64,000 nt of DNA from Haliclystus octoradiatus (taxonomy: Eukaryota; Cnidaria; Staurozoa; Stauromedusae; Haliclystidae). Positions 1 through 31,316 of this stretch are shown here, one piece after another. Under the pieces are notes generated by a model. The model searched no databases and was not told the origin of the DNA. It saw only the letters and a program-made list of their open reading frames with translations. Position numbers and translations under genes: made by a program. The first letter of the stretch is position 1, and each line of letters opens with the position of its first letter. The stretch is taken from NCBI GenBank assembly GCA_916610825.1, contig OU744447.1, positions 26,858,561 through 26,922,560 of the forward strand, given 5' to 3'.

Positions 1-219
1 ATTATAATGAGAAAATGATTCGATCAATTTGATTGGTTTAGAGTTTGACGCCAAACCACCATAGCTAAACTAGGTTCGAAGACACAATCGATCTTACAAT
101 TTGAACTTGATATCACGAATGAGAATTTCCAATATGATCAGGAGTATTCAAATTACATTTTATGAGCACGATAGTCATGTAGATGCTTGTAAAAGCTGTG
201 CTAGTTATAATACATAGCA

Positions 220-310
220 ATTGGCGCACAGTTTCCTACGGGCTATTGATATTTGGCGCCTGACTCGAGCGCGCCAAATATCAATAGCTCATAGGAAACT
301 GTGCGCCAAT
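220..310. repeat. Short near-perfect hairpin (41-bp arms)
   Basis: Arms 220-260 and 270-310 are inverse copies matching at about 39 of 41 positions around a 9-base loop. Outer ends read ATTGGCGCACAG and CTGTGCGCCAAT. It lies in the TXNRD intron just downstream of exon O. It looks like a tiny fold-back MITE. No other copy was noticed in the window. Confidence 0.85.
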
Positions 311-316
311 TTCTTA

Positions 317-18460
<18,144 letters not shown>

Positions 18461-19171
18461 CTAAAGAACAGATATGTGTGTGTGTATTTTGATTTTGACT
18501 TAGTTGTCAATATGAGCAAATTGCTTGTTTACATGTGAAGTAGCTGCCTCTATAAAAATGTCATATCTGATCCAATAAGGAATTTTTAAAGTCGTAAACA
18601 TGTTTGTAGACCTGAACCGGGGATGATGCCAGGATTTCATTCACGAGAGGGCTTTAAAGAAAAAAATTGCTCACCAAAGCAGAAAAATGTTTCCGATAAT
18701 CAAAATCTCTGACAAAAATGCTGGTCAGTATCCCAAACAAAGGACGCAGCCGCTGCCCACCTGTGTCAGAAGGGAGGGTTTGCATTTATACTCTAGAATG
18801 TGTAAGTTTTAAATCAAATATCTGGAACTATGTTATTACCTTTGATAATTTATATGTGATTGCTACGTTATGTGATCTATGTGGAATTGTATTGAGTATG
18901 TGATGTAGCTTTGAACTATAAGAAATGGCAGCTTCTAGCTATAGATTACATTTTAAAGTGTATCATGTTGTCCCTGTTCAAGTTAATGCCGCATTATTGA
19001 GTACGGTAACTGTAAAAGAAAAGAGACATTCATAGTTTACAGTAATCCATTCATGTCCAACCGCATGCTAACTAGTAGGCATCTTGTGCACTGCCTGCCT
19101 CACTTCCATGATCACATACATTACATAACATAACATACACAACATCTTTCTTTCTAACATAATTGAATCAC

Positions 19172-19563
19172 TCTTCTGGCCAAAATGAGGACTGTATGAA
19201 TTACTATTGCGAGTCAAAACACAAGTAAGATTACTAAAATGACAAACTTGAATGCTATCAAGTAACTTTCTCACGACGGGTTGGAGCCATATAGCTGATG
19301 AGCTACCAATCACCGAGTCTCACAATACACTCACTTAATATCTAACTTTGCAATAAACTCAACTCTAAAATATTGGTTGATCAAAAAACGGACATTCTTG
19401 CTAATACATTATAAATGTAAAAGATTAATCTGAACTACAATTTATGGATTACAATAAGATAATTAACTGGATAATGATTGAATATAAGAATAAATGTTAC
19501 TAAACTGTAAAAATTAAGATTAAAACAAATATAAGTATATACATAACAGTTTTCGCTGAAACA
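19172..19563 (-). repeat. BEL/Pao LTR (3' in element orientation)
   Basis: A 392-bp direct copy of 23681-24074 ending TTTTCGCTG.AACA. Preceded by the target duplication ATCAC. Confidence 0.9.
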
Positions 19564-22500
19564 TACTCCCCCTCATTGTCCAACTCTGGTACAATTTACT
19601 AATTTAATATTGATAATAGTTGGACGATCACCTCTTTTTGCTCTTCTCCAGTATACATAATCTAGTTATTGGTCGATTTACTTCGCCATCCTCCGTTTTA
19701 ATAGTTGCTGCTCTGGCATAGCCATCTTTTCCAGGATAGACACGATTCACGGTACCAATTCTTCACTGACCTCTTGGTAAATTTGGATCCAATACGAGGA
19801 CAACATCTCCAATTGCAACATTTCTATTTTTAGTATGCCATTTACTACGTTGTAAAAGAGAAGGTAGATACTGTTTCTGCCACACTTGCCATACTTGCTC
19901 GGTAATATTCTGCACATACTTGTAGTTGTTTCTAGGTGGATCTCTGTAAAATCTCCTGGTGGAGCATCAAGAAAAGGTAGTTGAAGAAGAAAATGATTTG
20001 GTGTTATGACTTTATGATCTTCTGGGTCACTACTTGCATACGTTAGGGGTTGAGAATTCAAAATTTCCATCACTGATGCCAACAACGTTCTAAACTCATC
20101 GTCACGTAAATGTCTTACTGACTTTTTCCTACTTATTAAAACTTTGTACATAGCTGATTTTGTACTTTTAACTAATTCTTCATGAACTCCCCCCCAATGA
20201 GGGGTGGAAAGGGGCTGAAACTTCCACTTGACTCCTTAACTCTTGAATTCTGTCCTTCAACTTTTGATCTGTCATACAAGTATAAAGAGAATCATAACGT
20301 TTCACGAGTATATTTCTTCCTTCAAGGATTTCAAATGGCCCAGAATAATCGACAGATGTATTATAAAAGCAAGGTTTGCCTATTGCTAACCGCTCAGGAG
20401 GTAATTCAGCCATTAATTGTTTAGAGACCTTAGCTTTGTGCTCTAAACATTCTCTACATTTCACTCCACAATTTTTTACCATTTCTCTACCATGTATCAC
20501 TCAAAAATATTGCCTCATATACCCGAGAACATGATCAACACCTGCATGGTTACATATACGATGGTAATACTCAACAACTTTTTCAGAAAACAAATGACCT
20601 TTGGGTAAAATAATTGGGTGCTTAATATCATAGGGTAGATCTGCTTTACCCAATCTACCAACAACTCTTAATAATTCGTTTTTATCTAAAAATGGTGTTT
20701 ACAACAACAAGCACGGAGATTTACTTAACTCTTCTCCTTTTAATAAATTTTTAATTTCACTTTCAAACATTTCATTTTGACATTCTTTTATTGTTTTTAT
20801 CATTTCAATTTCATTTAACTTTTCTAAACACATACTATTTTCATCCACTGTAATTTCTTCCCATTTAACATTATTTACATTACAAATAATAAATTTCTCA
20901 TGTTTTGCATTACTATGTTTGCCTGGCTTCCATGGTAACACTACTTCATACCCATCGTCTAAGTATGTGGTGCTGTCATTTATTAACTTTATTGCTCTTT
21001 TACCATTGGCAGAAAAGACCACAGTTGATTTATGTTTGCTGCCAAAATTTTCAGAATCCCAAAATCTCTTGAATTCCTTATCTAAGTCCTGTTCTAAGGT
21101 ACACATATTTACACTCAAGGAACCACTTGTTCCCCTCTCCCCCAAATTGCCTCCAGCAATCCACCCAAGGGGCGTAAATATGGCATAAGGGTGACTTGGA
21201 TGATCAATCCTTGTTTGTAATGGAGCTAGCAAGCTCGCATGGTCAAGACCTATTAACAAGTCAATTCGTCCCTTTGTTTCCTGCAATGGAAGGTCTGCTA
21301 CATGCCCCCATTCATTTTTAATATTTGGCCACTCTACTCTTGGCACATCTTGGCACACTTTGGGTAGTGACCAAACAGTCAATTTTGAAAATTGTTCAGT
21401 CCCGTTAGGGGTCGCTATTTGCAATGACAACTGGGAAGACAAATGTTTTTTCTGACTTCCAGTGACTCCTTTTACAGTGAGCCCTTGTTTTTCAATAATT
21501 GGGAGACCCAATATATTTGCTAGATTTTCTGTAATCAAAGAAGAATCGCTGCCTTCATCTACAAGAACGGTTGCATTTACGAAAGTGTTGTTAATGCCTT
21601 TCAATGTTACATTAATAGTACCAAATGCAATTTTATTTACACTGCAACATACGGAATTTGATGCAGCAGAAACCCCCTTATCTGCAGGTTGATCAACAGT
21701 ACAATTACCAGAAACAGCTGGCTGTGAAATTTGTACAATTTCCTTTTTATGCAAAGACGTGTGATGATAAAACCCACAACCGTCAACATTGCAACGTTTT
21801 TTGTATTTGCAATCTCTGGACAAATGTGGTCTCTTACTTTGTGCAGGCAAGAAAAACATAAGCCATTGTCCATGGCGAATTTCAATCTAATGTCAACTTC
21901 TAATTTCAAGTATTCAGAGCATTCACCTATTTTGTGCTCTGTGCTATCGCAATACAAACATGTTTTATAATAATTAGTAGAAGATTGGGCGTTATGTGTT
22001 TTCACATTTCTTCTGTTGGCACCGCTATTACTATTACTATTCCCTGCCTTGTCTGGTACGGAGAATTTCTGGGTTGAGATGACGTCATTCATTCCAACGG
22101 CGGTATTTTGCTGCTTTAATACACAGCCAATCACTTAATGCCTCAAGGGTATTTACAAAATCACTTTTGTTTAAAAATTCTCTCCAGTCAATTCTTGCGG
22201 AAAGAGGTAATTTTTTCTCTACTTCAATCAAAATAGTTTCTGTTAAACTTTCACTTTCGTTTAACTGTCGCGACAGAACACGCAAATGACTGCCTGCTTG
22301 ATCAGCAAATAAACTAAATAGCCTTGGATTGTTATCCGGCACTTCTTCAAAATATGACAGTGCATGTTGATGGGCTCTTGTTACCTCATCGGTTTGACCA
22401 TATCGGTCCTTCAAAATTCGTAAAGTGTCGACATAGTCGGCTTCACTACTGCCTAAATCTCTTATCACTAATTTGCAGTCATCGTCTAAGCACTGCAAAA

Positions 22501-23680
22501 GAAGGGACATTTTCTCGCCAACAGGGCGATTTGTTGAATGAACTAACGAGCGAAAAAGTTCACTCCAAGAATCCCATTCAAGAATGTTCCCATTAAATTT
22601 TGGTGGGCTAACCTTTGAGGGCGATTTTCCTAGGAAATATTAGTTTTGTGGTTGTAATGACCGTACTCTACATATTTGGTAATCCAATCTATTTTGTTGG
22701 ATCTACTTTGATTTTCATCTAAAAATCGTTCAACTTTTTCTTGATCACTCATATTACATTTGCTATTATAACAAGAACTATGAGAATTAATTGTGTGAGT
22801 TGAGTTTTTACTTCTCACTGATTTATTGCCTGTGCCTGTTGCATTATTTCGGTTGCTATGACGACTACTGTGGTTGCTGTTGTGACTGCTGTGATGACTA
22901 TGATTAGCAGTGTGTCTGCTATGGTTGCTATGGCTACTGGCATCGTCATTTTCGACATCATGCAATTTCATTATCAAAATCAGTTTCTGATAATACACCT
23001 GCTAATTCATTTGTCAAATTCTCAATATTTTTATGTTGTTGTTTTATGCTACCAAAAGTTATTTCAACTTCATCTTTATTGCCTTCAGAACCAAGCAATG
23101 GTCTAATTTTGTTTACAAACCGCGTCATTTGCCCCTTTTGGGACTTCCTTTGGTTTTTAACACTAGCACAAAGCTCTTAAGCTCAGTGGGATTGAAACGA
23201 GAAGATCCCATCTCAACAGCATTATCGGTGCTGCTAGACCCGGGCGTTTCCGCAACAGGGTCGGACATTTTCAACAAACAACAAACTTATTGTTTAAAAA
23301 TTGAGAATACCATTCAAAATTGGTTTCAGAAAAAGTAAAAATTAGATTTCAAACAATGATTAAATAACTATTTTTCAAGATTGAAAATCTACAAAGAGCC
23401 ATAAAAAACCATCAAAGAATTTTCTTCAAAAAAGAACTAATTTGCATTGGCAAATTGAATGTCTACAGACTCAAGAATGAAATCAAATCAAAACAATCTC
23501 ACCGATGTTGATATATTCTGTATCAACTTTTCAATACTTGAATCTTTATTGTTGTAATCAACTTCTTTCTCCTTTCTTCGTAAATTGGATGTTCAACGTC
23601 AAGACCAAATATTTTCTTCAAAATTTCAAAATCTATACCATAGATTTCACTTAATTCTTCTCCGTTTCGACGTGACCAAA

Positions 23681-24074
23681 TGTTCTGGCCAAAATGAGGA
23701 CTGTATGAATTATTATTGCGAGTCAAAACACAAGTCAAAATACTAAAAAATGACAAACTTGAATGCTATCAAGTAACTTTCTTACGTCGGGTTGGGGCCA
23801 TATAGCTGATGAGCTACCAATCATCGCGTCTCACAATACACTCACTTAATATCTAACTTTACAATAAACTCAACTCTAAAATATTGGTTGATTAAAAAAC
23901 GGACATTCTTGCTAATACATTATAAATATAAAAGATTAATCTGAACTACAATTTATGGATTACAATAAGATAATTAACTGGATAATGATTGAATATAAGA
24001 ATAAATGTTACTAAATTGTAAAAATTAAGATTAAAAAAAATATAAGTATATACATAACAGTTTTCGCTGGAACA
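23681..24074 (-). repeat. BEL/Pao LTR (5' in element orientation)
   Basis: 394 bp beginning TGTTCTGGCC and ending in CA, followed by ATCAC. Confidence 0.9.
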
Positions 24075-24299
24075 ATCACTGTATGTACATTTCGCTCCGC
24101 TAAACCATTTGACTGTTGGTATCTAGGACTAGAAGGTGTTAGTTTAACATTCCATTCCTTTGCAAAGTTGTTCATTTTGATACTATTAAAAGGATTATGA
24201 TTGTAATTTAATATATTTTAATTAGGGATAATTGAAGATTAGGCCAAATTAGATCCCCATCTTATTAAGGGGATTGTTTATCTGCCTTTTAACTGTGTG

Positions 24300-27200
24300 T
24301 TTTACGTCCTAGCAATTTCATCAGGATACGATGGAGGTTGTGCCTCGTGCCGATGCGTAATGTGCGTGGGCAGAGAAAAAATACTGATGACTGTTGCATT
24401 ACCGGTTTCATGTCGGTGTAATCATCAGGTGCATGTTGTTGTTTGTCCCACCCTCCTCTCCTCAATAGCTTCCAAGGTGAGTATAATTAGGAATTCCACT
24501 GACGTAGCAGTGTGACTGGAGCTGGTTGGTGGCGAGGCGTGTGGTGTCAGGTCTGCCTTTGTTCAGTTGGCGCTCGCACCTCGCTATGGTCGCCTCCCAC
24601 CAACCAAGCACCTAGGCCAAAAGTAAATGTAGATTCTACTAAGATGAGGGGTTTAAATGAGGTTAAAATTAGCCGAGGTATAAAACGCCTACGAAAAAGG
24701 ATATAACGCACGCATAAAGGCTTAACGCACTGGTGGGGCCTCAAAATTCTGGTACACATGTTCAACAGATTATCACATGATTATTAAGCACTCAAAATTA
24801 ACTAACCAAGGGTATACATATGCAAGAATATATAATCAATTCAACCCTGCTAGTTATCGATATTGCTACACTTACAGCTATCATTACTGCTAAATTTATT
24901 AAACTTAAAATGCCCAGACGTATACACGCAATGGTCGCGATTCCAGCTATGTGGAGAACAAGGAGGTCAAAGTGGGAGAGGAGCTTCTGGCTCGCTCTCA
25001 ATCTGCTGGTACTGTAAGTACAACTACATCTACATGTAATACACCAGTCGCTACTACATCAACTACAAACAACTCAAGGTATGTTAAATGACACCAGTGT
25101 TTGTGAGAATTACTTGAAAAAGCAATTACTTAAATTACAAAGTACTTTTCCTAAATATTCAAAAATTACATTACTAAATTACTTTTCTGGAAAAAGTAAT
25201 TAATTACAAATTACTAATTACTTCTCAGAAAAAGTAATTAATTACTAATTACTTTGTTACGTTTGGAATATTTATCAAAATATTTCTGTCCGTAATAATT
25301 CAAAATTATATGTATTTTAGGCTAGACAGGACACATTTATAATAATATGTTTCACTGTCTGTAGCTGAACCATAGTCAAACAACATCGAAACAATCAAAA
25401 CTTTGAACGATCAAACAATAAATATACACAGTTAAAAAACAAATTATAAAATAAATGAACTTTTGCGAATAGTTTGGTCAAATTAATGTGATTAATCTCA
25501 CTGTCAATTTTTGTGTGTGAACATGATTTTTTATGGCGAAAAATTGTTGCAAAGATTATGAGTTTTTCATCGATAAAATATCAAATTATTCATTCCTAAG
25601 TCAAAAACCTTTGCGTGTTCTTCTCATCAACTCTAAATGTGATGACATTTTGATCTTCGAACAATAGAGGTGTCAAATGGTGTGACGAAAAAATTCCATG
25701 TAAACAATGAAATAGTTCATTTCTAAAATCTTGCCGTTGCTTATATAATTTCAAAATCAAAACATTTAGAAAACAATAACCACCTTCACACAAACAACAA
25801 TCATTTCAAATCATTTGGGACTTCACAATGACAGGCTTAACAATATCGCAATGAAAACAATTATACCTACTTCATAATAACAAAACAATAGATCTTTTGT
25901 AAATAAATCGGGAATAAATTATTGCGAAAAGTACTCAAGAAGTAACATCAATTACTTTATCGCTTCAAATACTCGTTACTTGAAAAAGTAATTAATTACT
26001 AAATAATACTTTCCTCAAAAAAGTAATTAATTACCCCTAAAATTACTTCAAAAGTGACAAGTACCAAGTAATGTATTACTTTTGTAACGAGGACTGACAA
26101 CACTGCAGGACACAGTACCTACGTTTGTGAACACCTTCTCATTGCCTGGTGGTTCTATGGCGGTGAATGATCAAATACCGGGCCCTAATATCGAATACCC
26201 AAAATATTAACCTGTCATATGATTTGGCTGAACCTCTTTTACCTCTTGTTGATATGGGTCAGGAGGGACTCACATCCCATCAATCATTGACTTTAGTGAT
26301 GGGTTGTTCCCCGGTACCGTCCAAATTGGTACATGCATATGATTTATTACCCACAGACAATGTGTTGAGACAGATTATGAGCCGATCTTGTTTCATGGTC
26401 AAGTGATGTATACTATATAACCAAAGCAACCTTTAGCCAGATCACGGACATTTTATCGTGGTTGGAAAGTTTTACAATTTTTACTATTGTGATGACCACT
26501 CATTCCCCCCACCAATGGAAGGATTTACCACTGCATAAACTGTTAATTATCAGGACTCGCCAAGCACAAATATGATCAATCGTTTCAGCAACACGCTGCA
26601 ATGACAAACTTAACTCACTGGTCAAATATCAATACACAGCTTTATAGCTATTTTACAGCAGAATTGTCCCAACGCACTAAGGGCCTCCGCATTTACTTAT
26701 GGCCAAACTCGTCCAACCGGGGGATGCATCGTACTGACATTTGTCGCTTGTGACGATGCATGTTTTCGGGAAACTGTTACAACGTTCACAAATATTCACA
26801 ATGCTCCGAGGACCACCCGCTTGTAGATGCCCACAGCAAGCAACATAATTTTTACACAGCAATGACCGTTGGCAGGCTCGACCAGGACCAAGCCAAGGTC
26901 AATTTGAAAAGCCCCGCTAAGAGCCAAGAATGGTTTGTTAAAGAAAAATTTATCTTGTTAGTTACACATTAAAGTTTTTTGATCATAACCCGTCCCCTAT
27001 TATACATAGTGTAGTTACAGTATTCAGTGTAACACATACATTCTTTTGTATTTTACATATACTAAAGCTCGTGCTTACAACACAAGTGCATTTTACGATT
27101 TTTTAAAGCACTTCACTATAACCAATAATCAGAGTATTACGCATTTATTTCACAATTTCATCACGCTTTTTAAGCACTATAGACCCTTTTGTGATTAGTT

Positions 27201-27600
27201 TACCCTTTAATTAGATATTTGATTATGCATGCTATCTACCCTGCTACATAATCCTGGTAATGGAAGGTTTTCATTATCTTATTGAGCCATTTTGGTTAAC
27301 ACTTTGATATATACTGTTTTGTGTTGTTCATTGTCTCTGTCGTCCTGCTCAGATTCTTTGTATTGCTAGGGGAGGGGAAGCTTGGGGCACTGGGAATTTA
27401 AATGCTGTGGCCTCACTCTGGGATCAAAAATCAATTTCCGGATTGGTGCTGCAGCAGTTGCCCCAATAGTAGAATTCCAGAGCATTTAATTAATGCACTG
27501 GGACGTTGGTCGAGCAAATTGCGTATATGCTCTATGCACGGACACTACCTCAAACTCTAGCTAACTTATCCCAATTCCTATCTTGATACAATATAATACA
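24300..27600 (+). mobile_element. DIRS/Ngaro-like relic, plus-strand copy
   Basis: The plus strand carries an ORF1-like region at 26.1-27.0 kb (GCSPVPSKLVHAYDLLPTDN, HAAMTNLTHWSNINTQLYSY, a Cys/His stretch near 26.75-26.85 kb) related to 15299-16281. Near 27.48 kb there is the end of a tyrosine recombinase (LINALGRWSSK). No RT part was recognised. It is broken and interrupts the integrase core of the Ty3/gypsy relic. A hAT-like element (25095-26105) is inserted in its ORF1 part. Confidence 0.65.
25095..26105. mobile_element. hAT-like non-autonomous DNA transposon (1.01 kb)
   Basis: The ends are CAGTGTTTGT...ACAACACTG, i.e. inverse termini. Just inside both ends are runs rich in AAGTAATTAC/GTAATTACTT. 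The flanking octamers AATGACAC (25087-25094) and CAGGACAC (26106-26113) match at 6 of 8 positions, fitting an eroded 8-bp target duplication. The interior has no transposase frame. Confidence 0.65.
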
Positions 27601-28739
27601 TTAAAATAAGATGTAACATGAAATACAATACGAAACATTAAAATAAGATGTGATATGAAATACAATATCTAACATAAAAAGATGTATTATTTATTTGGTA
27701 TTATCCTTCAAATAGTGTAGAAACTTGGCCGGTATAGCTGTAGGCTATATTAATTCAAAACAGCAACAACAACAAATTGTTTTTTCTTGATTTCCACTTT
27801 TCAATGTCAATTTACTGTAGCTGGCTACCTGTTGTACTCGATGGTCTGATTTTTTTGGGAGCAGTTCAAGAGTCCTGTCACTCCTCCTGTCGGTCCTGGC
27901 ACCTTGGAGACGTTATAATCTTGGGTGGTGACAGGCCTCATTGCCTACTACATACAACTTACACAATCACCCCATCAGCCAAGCACGAAATGCTAAAAAA
28001 AGACTAGCAAATAGAGGCACCAATTTTAATCTGCAATTAATGTATTGGGTATACCGTGACATGTCCATATCTGCATAAATGCTATTATAGTAGCATCTGC
28101 ATCTTTGCTATTCATTACTTGTATTTCAGGGTACTTAGAATAATAATCCACAACCAATAAAGAGTCTTTGCCCCCAAACTGAAAATAAACGGCAGCAACT
28201 TTGCTTCACGGCCGGGTTAGGAGATTGTGTGGCATCAAAGGTTCTTTGCCATTGTCTCTTCCGAAGCTGATATAGGTGGAACATTGTGAGATCATATTTT
28301 CAATGGCAATAATCATTCCAGGCCAATAGGCTACATTGAGCTTTGTGCTTGAACTTTACATTTATCAATCCCAAAATGTCCCTCATGTACTTTATTCAAC
28401 ATATTAATACTAATCTTTCAGACACAACAACTTTCTCACCTCTAAAAATCAGGCTATCACACAGAGACAATTCTCCATGAAAATTCCAGAACCCATGCAA
28501 GTCTCTGTGAACGTCTCGTTTTCACTCAGGCCAACCTTGTTGTATGCAATTAGTTAGTTCCTGTAGCTGAGGATCATTGAGTGTGGCCCTTTGAAATAAG
28601 TTCCAGCTGCGTAGATAGTTCAGCAGTATTATTTGATACAATGGTACTTCATATTTCTTTTAAAACTCTGTAGCTCGCTTGTGATGATGTATCTGCAATG
28701 TACATTTGATTCCCTGGCTTATGTTTAACTGAAATTGGA

Positions 28740-29625
28740 TATGGTTGTAGGTCTGAGCATCATTCGCTGTAACCTGGATGGACCTTGACATATATCAAAA
28801 TATATCATCCAGAGCGCAGCGTATCGGATCACTCAATTGTTGACGATATTGCTATCTTAACAAATAGCATGTCTGATGCAACAACAACTTCTCGATGAAG
28901 TTGAATGGGTCACTGGTAAAACGGTAGGCTCGACAATTACCATGACTAAGACGAAATTTATTGTTTTAGGCATAAAACAGGTACAATTAGCTACATCAAA
29001 TTATGACATAGAATGTGTAGATTTGTTTAAGTACCTAGGTTCTGTACTTCCATCTTCTTCAGGTGATTTAACCCAACGTAGAGTGGCCTCAGTCATCACG
29101 TAGAGTGGACTGTGGGCAGTCATTAGAGGTCTAACTAAATTCTGGGCGTCCGAATGTCAACACTGACGTTAAGTTATGACTGTTCCGATACACGATAGAA
29201 CCTGTTCTATTATATACATCTGAATTGTGGATTCTATTAACCACTCTATTGACTGAGCTTATGACTCCATGCTTAGGCATGCTTTAGGAATACATTGGCC
29301 CAACTTACTGTCTACTGCTAAACTTAGGAAGCTTTCCCCTTCTGCCTCTGCTATTGCTCACCAACGTCACATGTCTTTTTTAGGTCACACCGAAAGAGCA
29401 AAGACGTATGCCCCTCAACCGCTGCATGACATCTTTCACTGGCAACCGAGGGAGATGTTTTGACGGGGCTATGGGAAAGCAGTATCTTTCTAGTAAGTTT
29501 CTTTGTCAGCTATGTCTGACCGTGATTTGTGGCGTTCTTTGTGTAGCAAATATGTTAGGCGTAAGAGGGACGGCACATTCCTATAATGTGACTGTCTATA
29601 TTACTACTACTACTACTACTTGACA
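28740..29625 (+). mobile_element. LINE 3' end with (ACT)n tail, copy 1
   Basis: The plus strand encodes the end of a LINE RT and its C-terminal region: VDDIAILTNSMSDAT, YDIECVDLFKYLGSVLPSSS, MLRHALGIHWPNLLS and RHMSFLGHTERAK. Stops interrupt it, for example the TAG at 29101-29103. It ends in a (TAC/ACT)n run at 29602-29622. It is inserted in the Ty3/gypsy relic in opposite orientation. The last ~280 bp match 32120-32425. Confidence 0.8.
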
Positions 29626-30807
29626 TATAGGCGTCATTAGTATCATTTCCAGCTGTTTATAATCAGTTTCCACATAGATGACATCTTGGCCAAACAAATA
29701 ATCAAGAAATTTAGTACAACCAAACACAACTGCCAATAATTCCATCTCTTTTTTGCATAATTTGTTTCATTTGTAGTGACGGAACGACAAGAATATGCAA
29801 CAGGTTGATCTTTTTGTATTATACAGCACCCAATCCTTGAGAACTTAAGCATCTACTGACAATGTAACAGGCAGTATGTGATCAAAATATGACAGAACTG
29901 GTGCATTACTGATAGCTGTTTTCAATCTTTTCAAATTGACCTTTTGTGGCTGCTCCATGCCATAAGGCATCTTACTTTAACAACTCACTTAACAAAGCTG
30001 TTTTGGCAGATAACTGTGGTACAAATTTAGCAAAATTGGTTATCATTCCTAGGAAACGTAGAATATCCCCTTTGTTACCAGGAGTAGGCATATAAACAAT
30101 GGCCTGCATTCTGACCGGATCTGGCTTAATACCACCTTGCCCCAAAACATGACCAATATACCTAACATCAGTTTGATTGAAATAACATTTACTTTTATTG
30201 AATTTTAGATTTCGTTCTCTGGTACACTGCAATACTTGATCTAGTCTTTTATTGTGTTCCTCTTGTGTGACACCGCATATTAATAGATCATCTGCAACAA
30301 CTTCCAAACCCTCAATATCATCATACATTTGTGCCATAACCCTTTGAAAGACTTCTGGTGCTGACTTGATTCCAAATGGAAGTCTTTTAAAACGGTATCG
30401 TCCAAATGGTGTATTAAAAGTACATAGTCTGCTGCTTTTTCCATCCAGTTCCACTTGCCAAAATCCATGGTTAGCATCCAATACTGAGAACACCTTTGCA
30501 CCAGGCAGACTCGATGCCACTTCTTCAATGGTACTCATAGGATAGTGTTCACGGCGAATCGCACGGTTTAAATCACTAGGATCGAGGCACTGACCCTCAA
30601 TTTCTTATTTTTCCTTCGAATAATTACTAAATGCTAACCCAGTCGCTTGGCTCCTGTACAGGACATAAAACATTGAGTTGAACCATGTTTCAGTTCTTGT
30701 CGTAAAGGCTCCCTCAGTGAAACAGGTATACGAGGAGGAGGATGTGAAACAGGTATACATCGGGGAGGATGAATAACAGGATCAATATCCGGCTCTAGTT
30801 TGATGCC

Positions 30808-31285
30808 GGGTGGGTGAGAAAGTCAACTTACAAACTCGCCGACTTTGTCAACTTCCGTTACTCTTTTTGATCGAATTAAGGCAAGATTCACAAATGTTCT
30901 GCATTAATAGCCTTAAATGGGATGAAGAAAGTCTTTGCTGTGTACTGTGAACTTCGATCGGACTCATGGGCGCTAATATATCTCGAAAACGTTATTTTTT
31001 GGTCAAGTCAGTCTGTTTTGAATAACTGTTTATATGATAAACATATGGAGATCCAGGTCTAAATGTAATAAATACGCATATTATTCTAGATTATTTGCAA
31101 TCATTGCAAAACAAATTATATGCTAGAAAAGCCACGTACAATCAAAAATGAAAGAAAGGAAGCTAAATGTTTTATGGTGATTCCCCATCATCGATCACAG
31201 CTTTTGACTTATTTAACTCTGCTGTTCAATGATTGATTTATCAACATTCCTCGTTTTTAAGCAAGTTGATTTTTCTCACCCACTC
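30808..31285. mobile_element. Non-autonomous DNA transposon with perfect 9-bp target duplication (Mutator- or Merlin-like)
   Basis: 478 bp with inverse ends GGGTGGGTGAGAAAGTCAACTT-type (left, 30808) and AAGTTGATTTTTCTCACCCACTC-type (right, ending 31285). Exact direct repeats TTTGATGCC lie at 30799-30807 and 31286-31294. A 9-bp duplication is typical of Mutator-like elements and also occurs in Merlin. There is no coding capacity. It lies in or at the edge of the Ty3/gypsy relic. Confidence 0.85.
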
Positions 31286-31316
31286 TTTGATGCCATATTT
31301 AACATTTTTTACTATT

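Larger units (their letters stand above)
19172..24074 (-). mobile_element. BEL/Pao LTR retroelement, broken, nested in a Ty3/gypsy relic
   Basis: It is flanked by direct LTRs (19172-19563 and 23681-24074) and by the 5-bp target duplication ATCAC (19167-19171, 24075-24079). Coding is on the minus strand. Gag-like DUF1759-type region near 22.1-22.5 kb (LKDRYGQTDEVTRAHQHAL). Zinc-binding and retropepsin-like region at 20.7-21.9 kb (VLVDEGSDSSLITENLANIL). Integrase and C-terminal region at 19.75-20.5 kb (CRECLEHKAKVSKQLMAELP, VDYSGPFEI, LNSQPLTYASSDPEDHKVIT). No reverse transcriptase part was recognised. Broken, several breaks. The LTRs differ by eye at roughly 4-5% of positions, so it is of moderate age. 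It sits inside the integrase region of an older minus-strand Ty3/gypsy relic. Confidence 0.9.
24080..30807 (-). mobile_element. Ty3/gypsy relic invaded by several other elements
   Basis: Minus-strand pieces in pol order: RT at 29972-30538 (VFSVLDANHGFWQVELD, LPFGIKSAPEVFQRVM, VVADDLLICG), RNase H at 29643-29852 (QKDQPVAYSCRSVTTNETNY), an integrase zinc-binding region near 28.25-28.45 kb, an integrase core start near 28.0-28.2 kb, and a later core segment at 24.08-24.2 kb (SPRYQQSNGLAERNVHT) cut by the BEL insertion. Intervening DNA belongs to the DIRS-like relic, a LINE 3' end and BEL. A further short stretch probably continues below 19171. Broken, many breaks, and the oldest layer of the nest. 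LTRs were not recognised. Confidence 0.8.

Noticed and set aside
22630-22998. His/Ser/Asn-rich open frame as a host metal-binding protein
   Set aside because: It lies inside the BEL/Pao element near its gag-like part and consists of low-complexity SHHSNHS repeats.
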